From the NCBI GenBank assembly GCA_016703525.1, contig JADJBW010000001.1, forward strand, positions 620,001 through 684,000: 64,000 bases of DNA, read 5' to 3'. The notes below the pieces were generated by a model that did no database searches, was not told the origin of the DNA, and saw nothing but the letters and a program-made list of their open reading frames with translations. Positions 54,080-62,650 of this stretch are shown one piece after another. Positions within the stretch are counted from its first letter, which is position 1. The number at the start of each line of letters is the position of its first letter. Position numbers and translations under genes: made by a program. Source of the DNA: Actinomycetota bacterium. GTDB lineage: Bacteria; Actinomycetota; Acidimicrobiia; Acidimicrobiales; Microtrichaceae.

Positions 54080-55462
54080 TCAGTGCCCGCCGGTCAACCT
54101 CGAGAGCACTCCGCCGGCCACCCGCGACGGCCGACCGGTCGCGAGTTCGGTCCGGTCGGCTGCGGCGGCGAGCCGCTGACCGGCGGTGATCCCGGCCCAC
54201 CGCAGCGGCTCGGGTTCCCACGAGCGCGATCGGTGACCGACCCACGGCAGGCGGGTGATCGGATCGTCCGAACCGAGGCAGAGCGCGGCGAGGGTCCGCC
54301 CTGCGAGATTGGTGGTGGAAACCCCGTCCCCCACGTAGCCGCCCGCCCATCCGATCCCGGAGCGTCGATCGAGCCCGACCGAGGCCATCCAGTCGCGGGG
54401 CACGCCGAGCGGCCCTCCCCACCGGTGGGTGATGCGTGCCGCTCCGATCTGGGGGAACAGCCCGCGCAGCACCGACTCGAGCTCGTCGAAGGTCGACCGA
54501 TCGCTGTCCTGGCCGGGCGAGATGCGCGAACCGAAGCGATACGGCGCGCCGCGTCCGCCGAAGGCGAAGCGGCCGTCGGCGGTGCGTTGGCCGTAGATGA
54601 TGAGGTGGCGGCCGTCCGTGAAGGTCTCGCGCGACGCCAGGCCGATCTCGTCCCACGCCGAATCGGGGAGCGGCTCGGTCGCGATCATGAGCGAGTACAC
54701 GGGAGCGACCCGCCGCCGGAGCCCACGGATCGTGCCGGTGTAGCCCTCGGTGCAGCGCAGGATGTGGCGGGCTCGGAGCGTGCCGCGATCGGTGATCACC
54801 ATCCCGGGTGCGATCGCCGTGGCGCGAGTTCGGCCGTAGATGGAGGCTCCGCGCGCCGAGACGCTGTCGGCGAGTCCCCGAGCGAGCTTGAGCGGGTGGA
54901 TCGCCGCGCAGTGCGGCGTGAACGCGGCGCCGAGCGCTCCGTGGGCGCGGACACGCTCGGCGAGCCGTTGTTCGTCGAGCCAGCGCTCATCGACCGCGGC
55001 GTCTACCCCGTGGCGGATTCGCTCGACGTGTGCCGGGTGGGTGGCAAGTGCGAGGGTGCCGCCCCGCGCGAAGTCGCAATCGATGCCGTCGGCCCGAGCG
55101 GCGGATTCGACGTCGTCGATCGCGCCGCGCATGGCGTCGGCCATGGCGGACGCGGCCGCGTGCCCGTGGGCTCGCGCCAGCGCATCGTGCCCGAGCGGGA
55201 ACAGGGCAGAACACCAGCCACCGTTGCGTCCCGAGGCCCCGAAGCCGACCTCGGCCGCGTCGATGACGGCCACGTCGAGATCGGGCTCGGCGGCGAGCAG
55301 GCTCCGTGCGGTCCACAGGCCCGTGAACCCCGCTCCGACGATCACGACGTCGGCCCGACGGTCGTGCGACAGGGGGGCATCCGGGCCGCGCTCTGGTGCG
55401 GTCGCGTGCCACAGTGAGACATGGCGAGACACTTGGAACGGCTGGTCGCGTCGGCTAGACAT
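54080..55462 (-). CDS. FAD-dependent oxidoreductase, PuuB-like (DAO family)
   Basis: 460 residues. FAD-binding start ADVVIVGAGFTGLWTARSLL and the DAO-family GFGASGRNGGWCSALFP are clear. C-terminal GRFAFGGRGAPYRFGS, then HRWGGPLGVPRDW and GYVGDGVSTTNLAGRTL, match gamma-glutamylputrescine oxidase and related amine oxidases. It likely oxidises a polyamine-derived amine to an aldehyde that the ALDH at 62651 could use. It is divergent from potA, sharing a 97-base control region (55463-55559). Confidence 0.88.
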   Translation of the reverse strand: MSSRRDQPFQVSRHVSLWHATAPERGPDAPLSHDRRADVVIVGAGFTGLWTARSLLAAEPDLDVAVIDAAEVGFGASGRNGGWCSALFPLGHDALARAHGHAAASAMADAMRGAIDDVESAARADGIDCDFARGGTLALATHPAHVERIRHGVDAAVDERWLDEQRLAERVRAHGALGAAFTPHCAAIHPLKLARGLADSVSARGASIYGRTRATAIAPGMVITDRGTLRARHILRCTEGYTGTIRGLRRRVAPVYSLMIATEPLPDSAWDEIGLASRETFTDGRHLIIYGQRTADGRFAFGGRGAPYRFGSRISPGQDSDRSTFDELESVLRGLFPQIGAARITHRWGGPLGVPRDWMASVGLDRRSGIGWAGGYVGDGVSTTNLAGRTLAALCLGSDDPITRLPWVGHRSRSWEPEPLRWAGITAGQRLAAAADRTELATGRPSRVAGGVLSRLTGGH

Positions 55463-55559
55463 GGCTCACCTCGGGGGCAGGGGCGACGGATTTCGTTGCT
55501 GGAAAGGGGACGCGAGATGTTTTCGACGGTCGACGAAACGCCGCGGCACGGAGATCGTC

Positions 55560-56726
55560 GTGTCTGACTGGAGCGTAGAGCAGGCGAACGCCATCATCAG
55601 CCTCGATCGGGTCACGAAGCACTTCGGTTCGTACGTCGCCGTCGAGGAGGCGCACTTCGACATCATCGAGGGCGAGTTCTTCTCCATGCTCGGGCCGTCG
55701 GGGTGCGGGAAGACCACCACGCTGCGCATGATCGCCGGGTTCGAGCTGCCGACGTCGGGATCGATCCGTCTGGCTGGCAACGACGTGTCGAACGTCCCGC
55801 CGTACAAGCGCGACGTCAACACCGTGTTCCAGCAGTACGGCCTCTTTCCGCACATGTCCATTCTCGACAATGTCGCGTTCGGTCTGCGTTCGAAGAAGGT
55901 TCCCAAGCCGGAGGCCCGCCGCCGTGCCCAGGAGATGCTCGACGTCGTCCGGCTGTCGGAGTTCGGCGACCGCAAGCCATCGCAGCTTTCCGGCGGTCAG
56001 CAACAGCGCGTCGCGCTCGCTCGAGCGCTGGTGAACAAGCCGAAGGCGCTGCTGCTCGACGAGCCCCTCGGCGCGCTCGACCTGAAGCTCCGCCAGTCGA
56101 TGCAACTCGAACTCAAGCGGATCCAACAGGACCTCGGCATCACCTTCGTGTTCGTGACCCACGATCAGGAAGAGGCGCCCACCATGTCGGACCGCATCGC
56201 GGTCATGACCCAGGGTCGGACCGACCAGATCGGGACCCCCACCGACATCTACTACCACCCGGCGACCGTGTTCGTGGCCGGCTTCATCGGCACGGCGAAT
56301 CTGCTCCCGGTCACGGTCCGCTCGTCGTCGGGCGACATCGTGACGGTCGACTCCGCGCTGGGAAGCCAGTTCCACGTTCCCACCGCCGGGCGGACCTACA
56401 CCGCCGGCAACTCGGCGACCCTGATGGTTCGGCCCGAACGGCTCGACATCTCGGCCGGCGAGCCGCCGGTGGGCATCGGCGGCGCCATCCCGGCGCTCCT
56501 CACCAGCGTCGTGTTCCAGGGGCCCGTCCTGCGCTGCGAGGCGCGGACCGCGACCGGCGCCGACGTGGTGGCTCACGTGCATGTCGACGACATGCCGCAG
56601 GTCTCCGTCGGCCAGAACGTCACCCTGTCCTGGCGCTCCGACGGCGCCTTCCTCGTCGATGAACCCATCTCGGCCGACATGGCCGGCGTGACGTCCTCCA
56701 CCGATGACGAGACCATCCACCCCTAG
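55560..56726 (+). CDS. potA: Spermidine/putrescine ABC transporter ATP-binding protein
   Basis: 388 residues from GTG 55560 with GGAG 7 bases upstream. Walker A GPSGCGKTTTLRM, signature LSGGQQQRVALARAL, Walker B ALLLDEPLGALDLKLRQ and switch VFVTHDQEEAPTMSDRI, where the usual Leu is Pro (EEAP in place of EEAL). A C-terminal TOBE domain follows (GFIGTANLLPVTV, MVRPERLDI). It powers polyamine import with the following potD, potB and potC. A long upstream open frame antisense to the oxidoreductase is ignored. Confidence 0.94.
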   Translation: MSDWSVEQANAIISLDRVTKHFGSYVAVEEAHFDIIEGEFFSMLGPSGCGKTTTLRMIAGFELPTSGSIRLAGNDVSNVPPYKRDVNTVFQQYGLFPHMSILDNVAFGLRSKKVPKPEARRRAQEMLDVVRLSEFGDRKPSQLSGGQQQRVALARALVNKPKALLLDEPLGALDLKLRQSMQLELKRIQQDLGITFVFVTHDQEEAPTMSDRIAVMTQGRTDQIGTPTDIYYHPATVFVAGFIGTANLLPVTVRSSSGDIVTVDSALGSQFHVPTAGRTYTAGNSATLMVRPERLDISAGEPPVGIGGAIPALLTSVVFQGPVLRCEARTATGADVVAHVHVDDMPQVSVGQNVTLSWRSDGAFLVDEPISADMAGVTSSTDDETIHP

Positions 56727-56777
56727 ACCCTTTGGCCGCGACAGCCTGCGGCAACACCGCTGATAGGAGCGAACCAC

Positions 56778-57969
56778 ATGCGTGACGAACTGCTTTTCCG
56801 CCAAGCCGTCGAGACCTCCCGTGCGCTCACCCGGCGCCGGTTCCTCCGGACGTCGGGCCTCGCGGCCGGGGCCGCCGGCCTCGCCCCGCTGCTCGCCGCC
56901 TGCGGAAGCGACTCGGACTCGGACTCGGCGTCGGGTGACGGTGGCGCGGCCAAGCAGGACACCAAGAACCTGTACTTCGCGAACTGGCCGGCCTACATCG
57001 ACGAGGAGACCGTCGATCTCTTCGAGAAGGCCTCCGGCATCTCGTTCAAGTACACCGAGGAGTACAACGACAACAACGAGTACTTCGCGAAGATCCAGCC
57101 CCTGCTGTCGAAGGGCCGCTCGATCGATCCCGACATGCTCGCGCCGACATTCTGGATGGCGGGCCGCCTGATCTCGCTCGGATGGGTCGACAAGCTCCCG
57201 CTGGACAAGATCCCGAACGCGAAGAACCTGCGGTCGTCCCTGCAGAAGCCCACCTGGGATCCGACCGGCGAGTACTCCCTGCCGTGGCAGTCCGGATTCG
57301 CGGGCATCGCCTACAACGAGCAGGTCACGGGCCGGGCACTGACCTCGATCGACGACCTGTGGGATCCGGCGTTCAAGGGCAAGATCGGCGTGCTGTCCGA
57401 GATGCGCGACACGCTGGGGCTGATCGGGCTGTCCGAGGGCGTGGACATCTCGAAGCCCACGGCCAAATCGCTGCAGAAGGCGATCGATGCGCTGCAGGAG
57501 CAGGTCGATTCGGGCCAGATCAAGCAGTTCACGGGCAACGACTACATGGACGACCTGACGCAGGGGAACTTCGCCGCCTGCATCGGCTGGTCGGGCGACA
57601 TCGCGCAGCTGTCGAAGGACAGCCCCGAGCTCAAGTTCGTGATCCCCGAGTCGGGCGGGACCCTCTGGTCCGACACGATGGTCATCCCCCAAGGGGTCCG
57701 ACGGGGTGACGGCCGCGGCCGAGTTCATGGACTACGTGTACGACCCGGTGAACGCCGCCCGCATCGCGGCCTACGTGCAGTACGTGTCGCCGGTCGAGGG
57801 GGTACAGGACGAGCTGCGCAAGCTCGGTGGGGATTCGGCAGCGCTCGCCGACAACGAGCTGCTCTTCCCGACCGAGGCCTCGTCCAAGAACCTCTCGTCG
57901 TTCGGACCGCTCTCCGAGGCCGACGAGGAGGCGCTCGACGCGGCGTTCTCGAAGGTCCAGGGGAACTGA
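56778..57969 (+). CDS. potD: Polyamine-binding lipoprotein, PotD-like (one frameshift)
   Basis: From ATG 56778. A Tat-type signal RRRFLRTSGLAAGAAGLAP with lipobox LLAAC is followed by NLYFANWPAYIDEETVDLFE, DMLAPTFWMAGRLI and GFAGIAYNEQ. After SDTMVIP a run of five Cs (57686-57690) has one C too many: the frame leaves the family, which resumes as VTAAAEFMDYVYDPVNAARI to the stop at 57969. Corrected length is 396 residues, normal for PotD. It captures putrescine or spermidine outside the membrane. Confidence 0.9.
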
Positions 57970-58008
57970 GCCGAGCCACGGGGCTCGACCGCGCGAGAGG
58001 GGACGGCG

Positions 58009-58863
58009 ATGGCAGGTGAAGACCGCAAACCCGCACGGCTCGTTCCGTGGGCATTGCTCAGTCCGGGCGGGCTGTGGCTCGCGCTGTTCTTTCTTGTGCC
58101 GGTCCTGGCGTTGGTCAAGATCGCGCTCTCGACACCCGTGCGGTTTCAGGATCCCGAGTTCAGCTGGGACTTCGGCAACTTCGGAACGGCGCTCAGCGAC
58201 TACGGCGCCCAGTTCGGGCGGTCGTTTCTGTACGCCGGGCTCGCGACGGTGCTCGCCTTCGCGATCGGGTACCCCTTGGCGTACTGCGTCGCGGCGTACG
58301 GCGGCCGATGGAAGGACCTGTTGATCGGGCTCGTCGTGATCCCGTTCTTCACCTCGTTCCTCATCCGGACCATGGCGTGGACCTCGATCCTTGGGGAGCG
58401 GTCGTTCGTGACGAAGATCGCCCGCGGGGTGCTGGGCGACGGGTTCACATTCACCGGCCGATCGTGGGGTGTGGTCGGCGGGCTGACCTACAACTTCCTG
58501 CCGTTCATGATCCTGCCGATCTACGTGGCGTTGGAGAAGATCGACTTTCGCCTGACCGAGGCGGCCGGCGACCTCTACGCCACGCCGGTTGCCGGGTTCT
58601 GGCGGGTGATCTTCCCGCTGTCGCTGCCCGGGGTGTTCGCCGGCTCCCTGCTGGTGTTCATCCCGGCCGCGGGCGACTTCATCAACGCCCGGTTCCTGGG
58701 CTCCCCCGACACCACCATGATCGGTTCGGTCGTGCAGGACCAGTTCCTCGTGCAGCTCGACTACCCGTCGGCCGCGGCGCTGTCGCTCATCCTGATGGGC
58801 ATCATCACGGTGGCGGTGCTCGTGTACTCCAAGCTGTTCGGCACGGAAGGTCTGGCCGCATGA
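58009..58863 (+). CDS. potB: Polyamine ABC transporter permease, PotB-like
   Basis: 284 residues, six helices. The EAA-loop region reads EAAGDLYATPVAGFWRVIFP, then LSLPGVFAGSLLVFIPAAG, followed by GDFINARFLGSPDTTMIG. This is the classic PotB/PotH sequence. ATG 58009 lies 12 bases after GAGAGGGGAC. It forms the channel with PotC, whose start overlaps as ATGA. Confidence 0.94.
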   Translation: MAGEDRKPARLVPWALLSPGGLWLALFFLVPVLALVKIALSTPVRFQDPEFSWDFGNFGTALSDYGAQFGRSFLYAGLATVLAFAIGYPLAYCVAAYGGRWKDLLIGLVVIPFFTSFLIRTMAWTSILGERSFVTKIARGVLGDGFTFTGRSWGVVGGLTYNFLPFMILPIYVALEKIDFRLTEAAGDLYATPVAGFWRVIFPLSLPGVFAGSLLVFIPAAGDFINARFLGSPDTTMIGSVVQDQFLVQLDYPSAAALSLILMGIITVAVLVYSKLFGTEGLAA

Positions 58864-59693
58864 GCGCAGCGAGCAGCAAGCCGGTTTCGAACAAGGGAAA
58901 GCGGGTACTCCAGGTCGTCACGGCCCTGGTGTTCCTGTACCTGTTCGCCCCGATCATCTGGATCGTCGCCTTCTCGTTCAACAAGCCGACGGGCAAGTAC
59001 AACCTCCAGTGGAAGGGCTTCACGCTCGACAACTGGCTGCACCCCTTCGCCGACGCCGACCTGACCAGTGCGTTCGTGCGCAGCCTGCAGGTCGCGGCGG
59101 TCTCGGTGACGCTCGCGACGGTGATGGGCTCGATGATGGCGCTCGCCCTGTCGAAGTACCGGTTCCGCGGCAACTCCGGCGTCGACATCTTCCTCGTCCT
59201 GCCGCTGACGACGCCGGAGATCGTGCTCGGGGCGTCGCTGCTGACGATGTTCATCGACTTCAACGACGCCGGCATCCCGACGGAGTCGTTCTGGGATCGC
59301 GGCATGTTCACGATCATCATCGCCCACACGCTGTTCTGCCTGAGCTTCGTGGCGCTCACGGTGAAGGCGCGGATCCGAGGATTCGACTGGCGTCTCGAGG
59401 AGGCCGCGGCCGACCTCGGCGCCGGCCCGTGGCGCACGTTCAGCCGGGTCACGTTCCCGCTGATCCTGCCCGGCATCTTCGCGGCGGCGCTGCTGAGCTT
59501 CGCCTTGTCGATCGACGACTACATCATCACGAGCTTCAACAAGGGCCAGACCAACACGATGCCGATCCACATCTGGGACTCGTTCAAGGTCGAGTTCCGG
59601 CCGCAGGTGAACGTGCTGGCGTCGATGATCCTGATCGTGAGCGCAGCACTGCTCGTCGGGAGCTCGATCGTGTCGAGCCGCCGCGCCAAGTAG
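58860..59693 (+). CDS. potC: Polyamine ABC transporter permease, PotC-like
   Basis: 277 residues, six helices: VVTALVFLYLFAPIIWIVAF, FSFNKPTGKYNLQWKGFTLD, the EAA loop EEAAADLGAGPWRTFSRVTF, and LSIDDYIITSFNKGQTNTMP, all typical of PotC/PotI. It completes the PotABCD importer. A strong hairpin lies downstream before the convergent aminotransferase gene. Confidence 0.94.
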   Translation: MSAASSKPVSNKGKRVLQVVTALVFLYLFAPIIWIVAFSFNKPTGKYNLQWKGFTLDNWLHPFADADLTSAFVRSLQVAAVSVTLATVMGSMMALALSKYRFRGNSGVDIFLVLPLTTPEIVLGASLLTMFIDFNDAGIPTESFWDRGMFTIIIAHTLFCLSFVALTVKARIRGFDWRLEEAAADLGAGPWRTFSRVTFPLILPGIFAAALLSFALSIDDYIITSFNKGQTNTMPIHIWDSFKVEFRPQVNVLASMILIVSAALLVGSSIVSSRRAK

Positions 59694-59717
59694 CGGCGGC
59701 GGCCGACCCCGATCGAC

Positions 59718-59749
59718 CCGGGGTAGCTACCACGGAGCAGCTACCCCGG
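59718..59749. terminator. Bidirectional hairpin between potC and the aminotransferase gene
   Basis: Perfect 11-base arms CCGGGGTAGCT (59718-59728) and AGCTACCCCGG (59739-59749) with a 10-base loop sit between the convergent genes. A further partial copy, TGGCTACCC, follows. No T-run, as is common in high-GC genomes. Confidence 0.6.
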
Positions 59750-59754
59750 CGTGG

Positions 59755-61110
59755 CTACCCGGCGAGTGCCTGGCAGAGCTCGGCGAATGCATCGACGTAG
59801 CGGTCGATCTCGCGGTCGCCGTGCTGCACCGACAGCGTCCACTGCTCCTCGTCGCCGGGGGTCATGAACACGTCGCGGTTGATCATGAACGGGTACGAAG
59901 CCAGGTACAGCTCGGTGTTGGTCTCGAGGAAGTCGCGGTAGTTGGTCAGCGGCTCAGAGCGGTAGGTGACGCAGCCCTTGCACCCGAGATCGACGATGCT
60001 CGCCGGGATGCCGTGCTCGTCGATCGAGCGCTGCATGCCCGATGCGAGCCGCTTGCCGAGGTAGTCGAAGTGGGCGTACGCGTCGGGGGTGAGCACCTTG
60101 GTGAGCGTCGCCAGCGAGGCTGCGACGCTGAGTGGGTTGCCGTTGTAGGTGCCCTGGTGCGCGGCGCCGTGATTGATCTCGTCCATGATGTCGGCTCGTC
60201 CGCCGAAGGCACCGATCGCGGCGCCGCCGCCGATCGACTTGGCCCACGACGCCAGGTCGGGCTTCACGCCGAAGCGCTCACGCGCGCCGCCTGCGGCGAT
60301 GGTGCACCCGCACTTGACCTCGTCGAAGATGAGCACGACGCCGTACTGCGTGCAGAGCTCGCGGATGCGCTCCAGGTAGCCGGGTTGCGGGAGCACGATG
60401 CCCACGTTCATCATGACCGGCTCCATGATGAGCGCTGCGATCTGGTCGCCCTCTGCCTGGAGCAGCCGCTCGAACGCGTCGGCGTCGTTGAAGGGCACCA
60501 CGCGAATCCACTGCTCGAGCCCGGCGGGCATGCCCTTCGACTTCGGCGTTGCTGCCGGTGTGTCGCGCCCGCCCATCTGTTCGGCGCCGGGCGTGCACGA
60601 GTACATCAAGAAGTCGACGTGGCCGTGGTACGAACCCTCGATCTTGGCGATCACGTCGCGTCCGGTGGCGGCGCGGGCCACGCGGATGGCCGTCATGTTC
60701 GACTCGGTGCCCGAGTTCGTGAAGCGCACCTGGTCGACGTCGAAGCGTCGGCAGAGCTCCTCGGCGAGCGCGACGGTCGACTCGACGGTGACGGCGAAGT
60801 GCATGCCGCTGCGGGCGGCCTTCTCGACGGCCTCCGCGACGATCGGGTTCGCGTGGCCCACCGCGATCGAGCCGAAGCCGTTGTGGAAGTCGAAGTACTC
60901 GTTGCCGTCGACGTCCCACACCTCGGCGCCGACGCCGCGCTCGAGGTAGATGGGGTAGGGGTCGCCGAGCTGAAAGCTCGATGCAACGCCGCCGGGCATC
61001 GACTGCACGGCTCGCTCGTACAGCGCCTTCGACGCGGTGGTGCGCTGGAGCAGGCGCTCCATCTCGGTGGCCGCGATGGCCTTGGCCCGTTCGGTGATCG
61101 GCTCGCTCAT
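59755..61110 (-). CDS. Class-III PLP aminotransferase (glutamate-1-semialdehyde aminomutase-like fold)
   Basis: 451 residues. The start YERAVQSMPGGVASSFQLGD and FHNGFGSIAVGHANP resemble the HemL branch. PLP sites are FTNSGTESNMTAIRVARA, GSYHGHVDFLMYS, LIFDEVKCGCTIAAGG (Asp) and LASWAKSIGGGAAIGAFGGR (Lys). HemL itself is unlikely in this position; an amine or beta-amino-acid transaminase in the polyamine cluster is more probable. It is divergent from the second PotD-like gene. Confidence 0.88.
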   Translation of the reverse strand: MSEPITERAKAIAATEMERLLQRTTASKALYERAVQSMPGGVASSFQLGDPYPIYLERGVGAEVWDVDGNEYFDFHNGFGSIAVGHANPIVAEAVEKAARSGMHFAVTVESTVALAEELCRRFDVDQVRFTNSGTESNMTAIRVARAATGRDVIAKIEGSYHGHVDFLMYSCTPGAEQMGGRDTPAATPKSKGMPAGLEQWIRVVPFNDADAFERLLQAEGDQIAALIMEPVMMNVGIVLPQPGYLERIRELCTQYGVVLIFDEVKCGCTIAAGGARERFGVKPDLASWAKSIGGGAAIGAFGGRADIMDEINHGAAHQGTYNGNPLSVAASLATLTKVLTPDAYAHFDYLGKRLASGMQRSIDEHGIPASIVDLGCKGCVTYRSEPLTNYRDFLETNTELYLASYPFMINRDVFMTPGDEEQWTLSVQHGDREIDRYVDAFAELCQALAG

Positions 61111-61454
61111 GGTGCTCCTCGGAAGTTGGTCCGGCCGGCGGTTGATGGCGGTGGGCGTCGTTGATCACCGAGCCACGCGAGGCGGAGAGGGATGCTGATC
61201 CGTTGTCATACAGGCTAGCTGCTCTGGATTTCGTTGTTCCATTGGCTTGGTGGGTGCGAATCCGGTGGCGGCGTCGTCGCCGGGGCGGTGACGGTGGATT
61301 CCTCGCGGTGGGTCGCGGCGGATTCTCAAGCATGGCCGTGACGCGTGCCGACAACCCCCGTGTGAACGCTCGCTCTCGCCCTGTGCCCCTGTCAGCGGCC
61401 GGTTCGTCGCGCGTCGCGACCTCGCCCAGCGAGCGCGGGCGCGGTCGTGGCGCG
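61111..61454. other. 344-base divergent control region
   Basis: No gene is supported here. The frame of the second PotD-like gene is open backwards and includes ATG 61331 (MAVTRADNPRV), an alternative start giving a longer basic leader. An AT-richer patch at about 61200-61250 (TTGTCATACAGG) may hold promoters for the two divergent genes, but no clear -35/-10 pair can be fixed. Confidence 0.4.
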
Positions 61455-62594
61455 ATGTCGCGTCGGTCATTTCTCGGCGGCGGCGCCGCCATGGCGGCGG
61501 GCGTGCTGTCGTCGTGCGCCTCGGATCGCTCGGCCGGCGCCGACGGCTCGTCTCGAAACGGTGCCGATCTGCGCATCTCGACCTGGGTCGCCTACATCGA
61601 TACCGACGACCACGACGACCCGTTCGGCAAGGACACGACGCTCACTCGCTTCCAACACACGACAGGGCTCGATGTCGACTGGCGTACCGACTACAACGGC
61701 AACGCCGAGCACTGGGTGCGTGTGTTCGAACCGAACCTCGGTCGGGGACGAACCATCGACGCCGACATCGTGATGCCGACGTTCTGGATGGCGGCGCGCC
61801 TCGTCGACCGCGGCTGGGTCGAGAAGATCCCTCCTCCCGCATTCCCAACCGCGCGAACCTCGACCCGGCGTACCTCGGCCTGCCGTGGGACGAGGGCGCG
61901 ACCCATCACCTCCCGTGGCAGGCGGGCATCACGGGGATCGCGTATGACATCGAGGCGACGGGACGCGAGCTCGGCAGCTTCGCGGACCTCTTCGATCCCG
62001 AGTTCGCCGGCCGGGTGGGACTGCTCAGCGAGATGGAGGACACCGTCGGGCTGACGATGCTCATGCAGGGACGCGACCCATCGGTGCTCGACATCGACGG
62101 CGCGAACGCCGCGCTCGATCATCTCGCGACGGCGACGCGCGACGGGCAGATCCGCGTTCACGGCGAACGAGTACCTCGACCGGCTGATATCGGGCGAGTT
62201 CATCGCCTCGATGGGATGGTCGGGTGACCTCGCACAGGTCGCACGCGAGCATCCGAACCTGCGGTTCGTCGTGCCCGAGGAGGGTGCGATGTTGTGGTTC
62301 GACACGATGATGATCCCGAAGGGGTCGCCGCACGTGCGCGCCGCAGCCTCCTTCATGGACTCCGTGTACGACGTCGAGACCGCGGCGACGATCACGGAGT
62401 ACGTGCAGTACATCTCGCCGGTGTCGGGGGTGCAGGACGCGGTCGCCTCACGGGGGCCCGAGGGCGAGGCGCTCGCCGCCAACGAGTTGGTGTTTCCGAC
62501 CGCCGCGACCCGGGAGCGCCTGCACACCTTCGCCGGCGTCGGCGAGGCCGAACACATCGCGCTGAGCTATCGCTTCGACGACCTGGCCTCGTAG
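61455..62594 (+). CDS. Second PotD-like substrate-binding lipoprotein (two frameshifts)
   Basis: From ATG 61455 with twin-arginine leader MSRRSFLGGGAAMAAGVLSS, then Cys. Body: LRISTWVAYIDTDDHDDP, DIVMPTFWMAARLVDRGWVE. At 61829-61831 one C is missing and another frame continues RIPNRANLDPAYLGLPWDEG, then AGITGIAYDIEATGREL. Near 62155 the frame shifts again to FTANEYLDRLISGEFIASMG and runs to the stop at 62594. It is a paralogue of the 56778 PotD and ends with the same FPTAATRERL-type tail. It has no transporter genes of its own, so it may share PotABC. Confidence 0.8.
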
Positions 62595-62650
62595 CGGTCG
62601 CCGGTTCGGACCCGTTGCGCGTCCGACGTTCGTCGGCAATGCTCCCAGCC

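Noticed and set aside
59755..61110. Calling the aminotransferase HemL (glutamate-1-semialdehyde aminomutase)
   Set aside because: The fold is similar but the gene sits in a polyamine cluster with no heme genes, so an amine transaminase is more likely.
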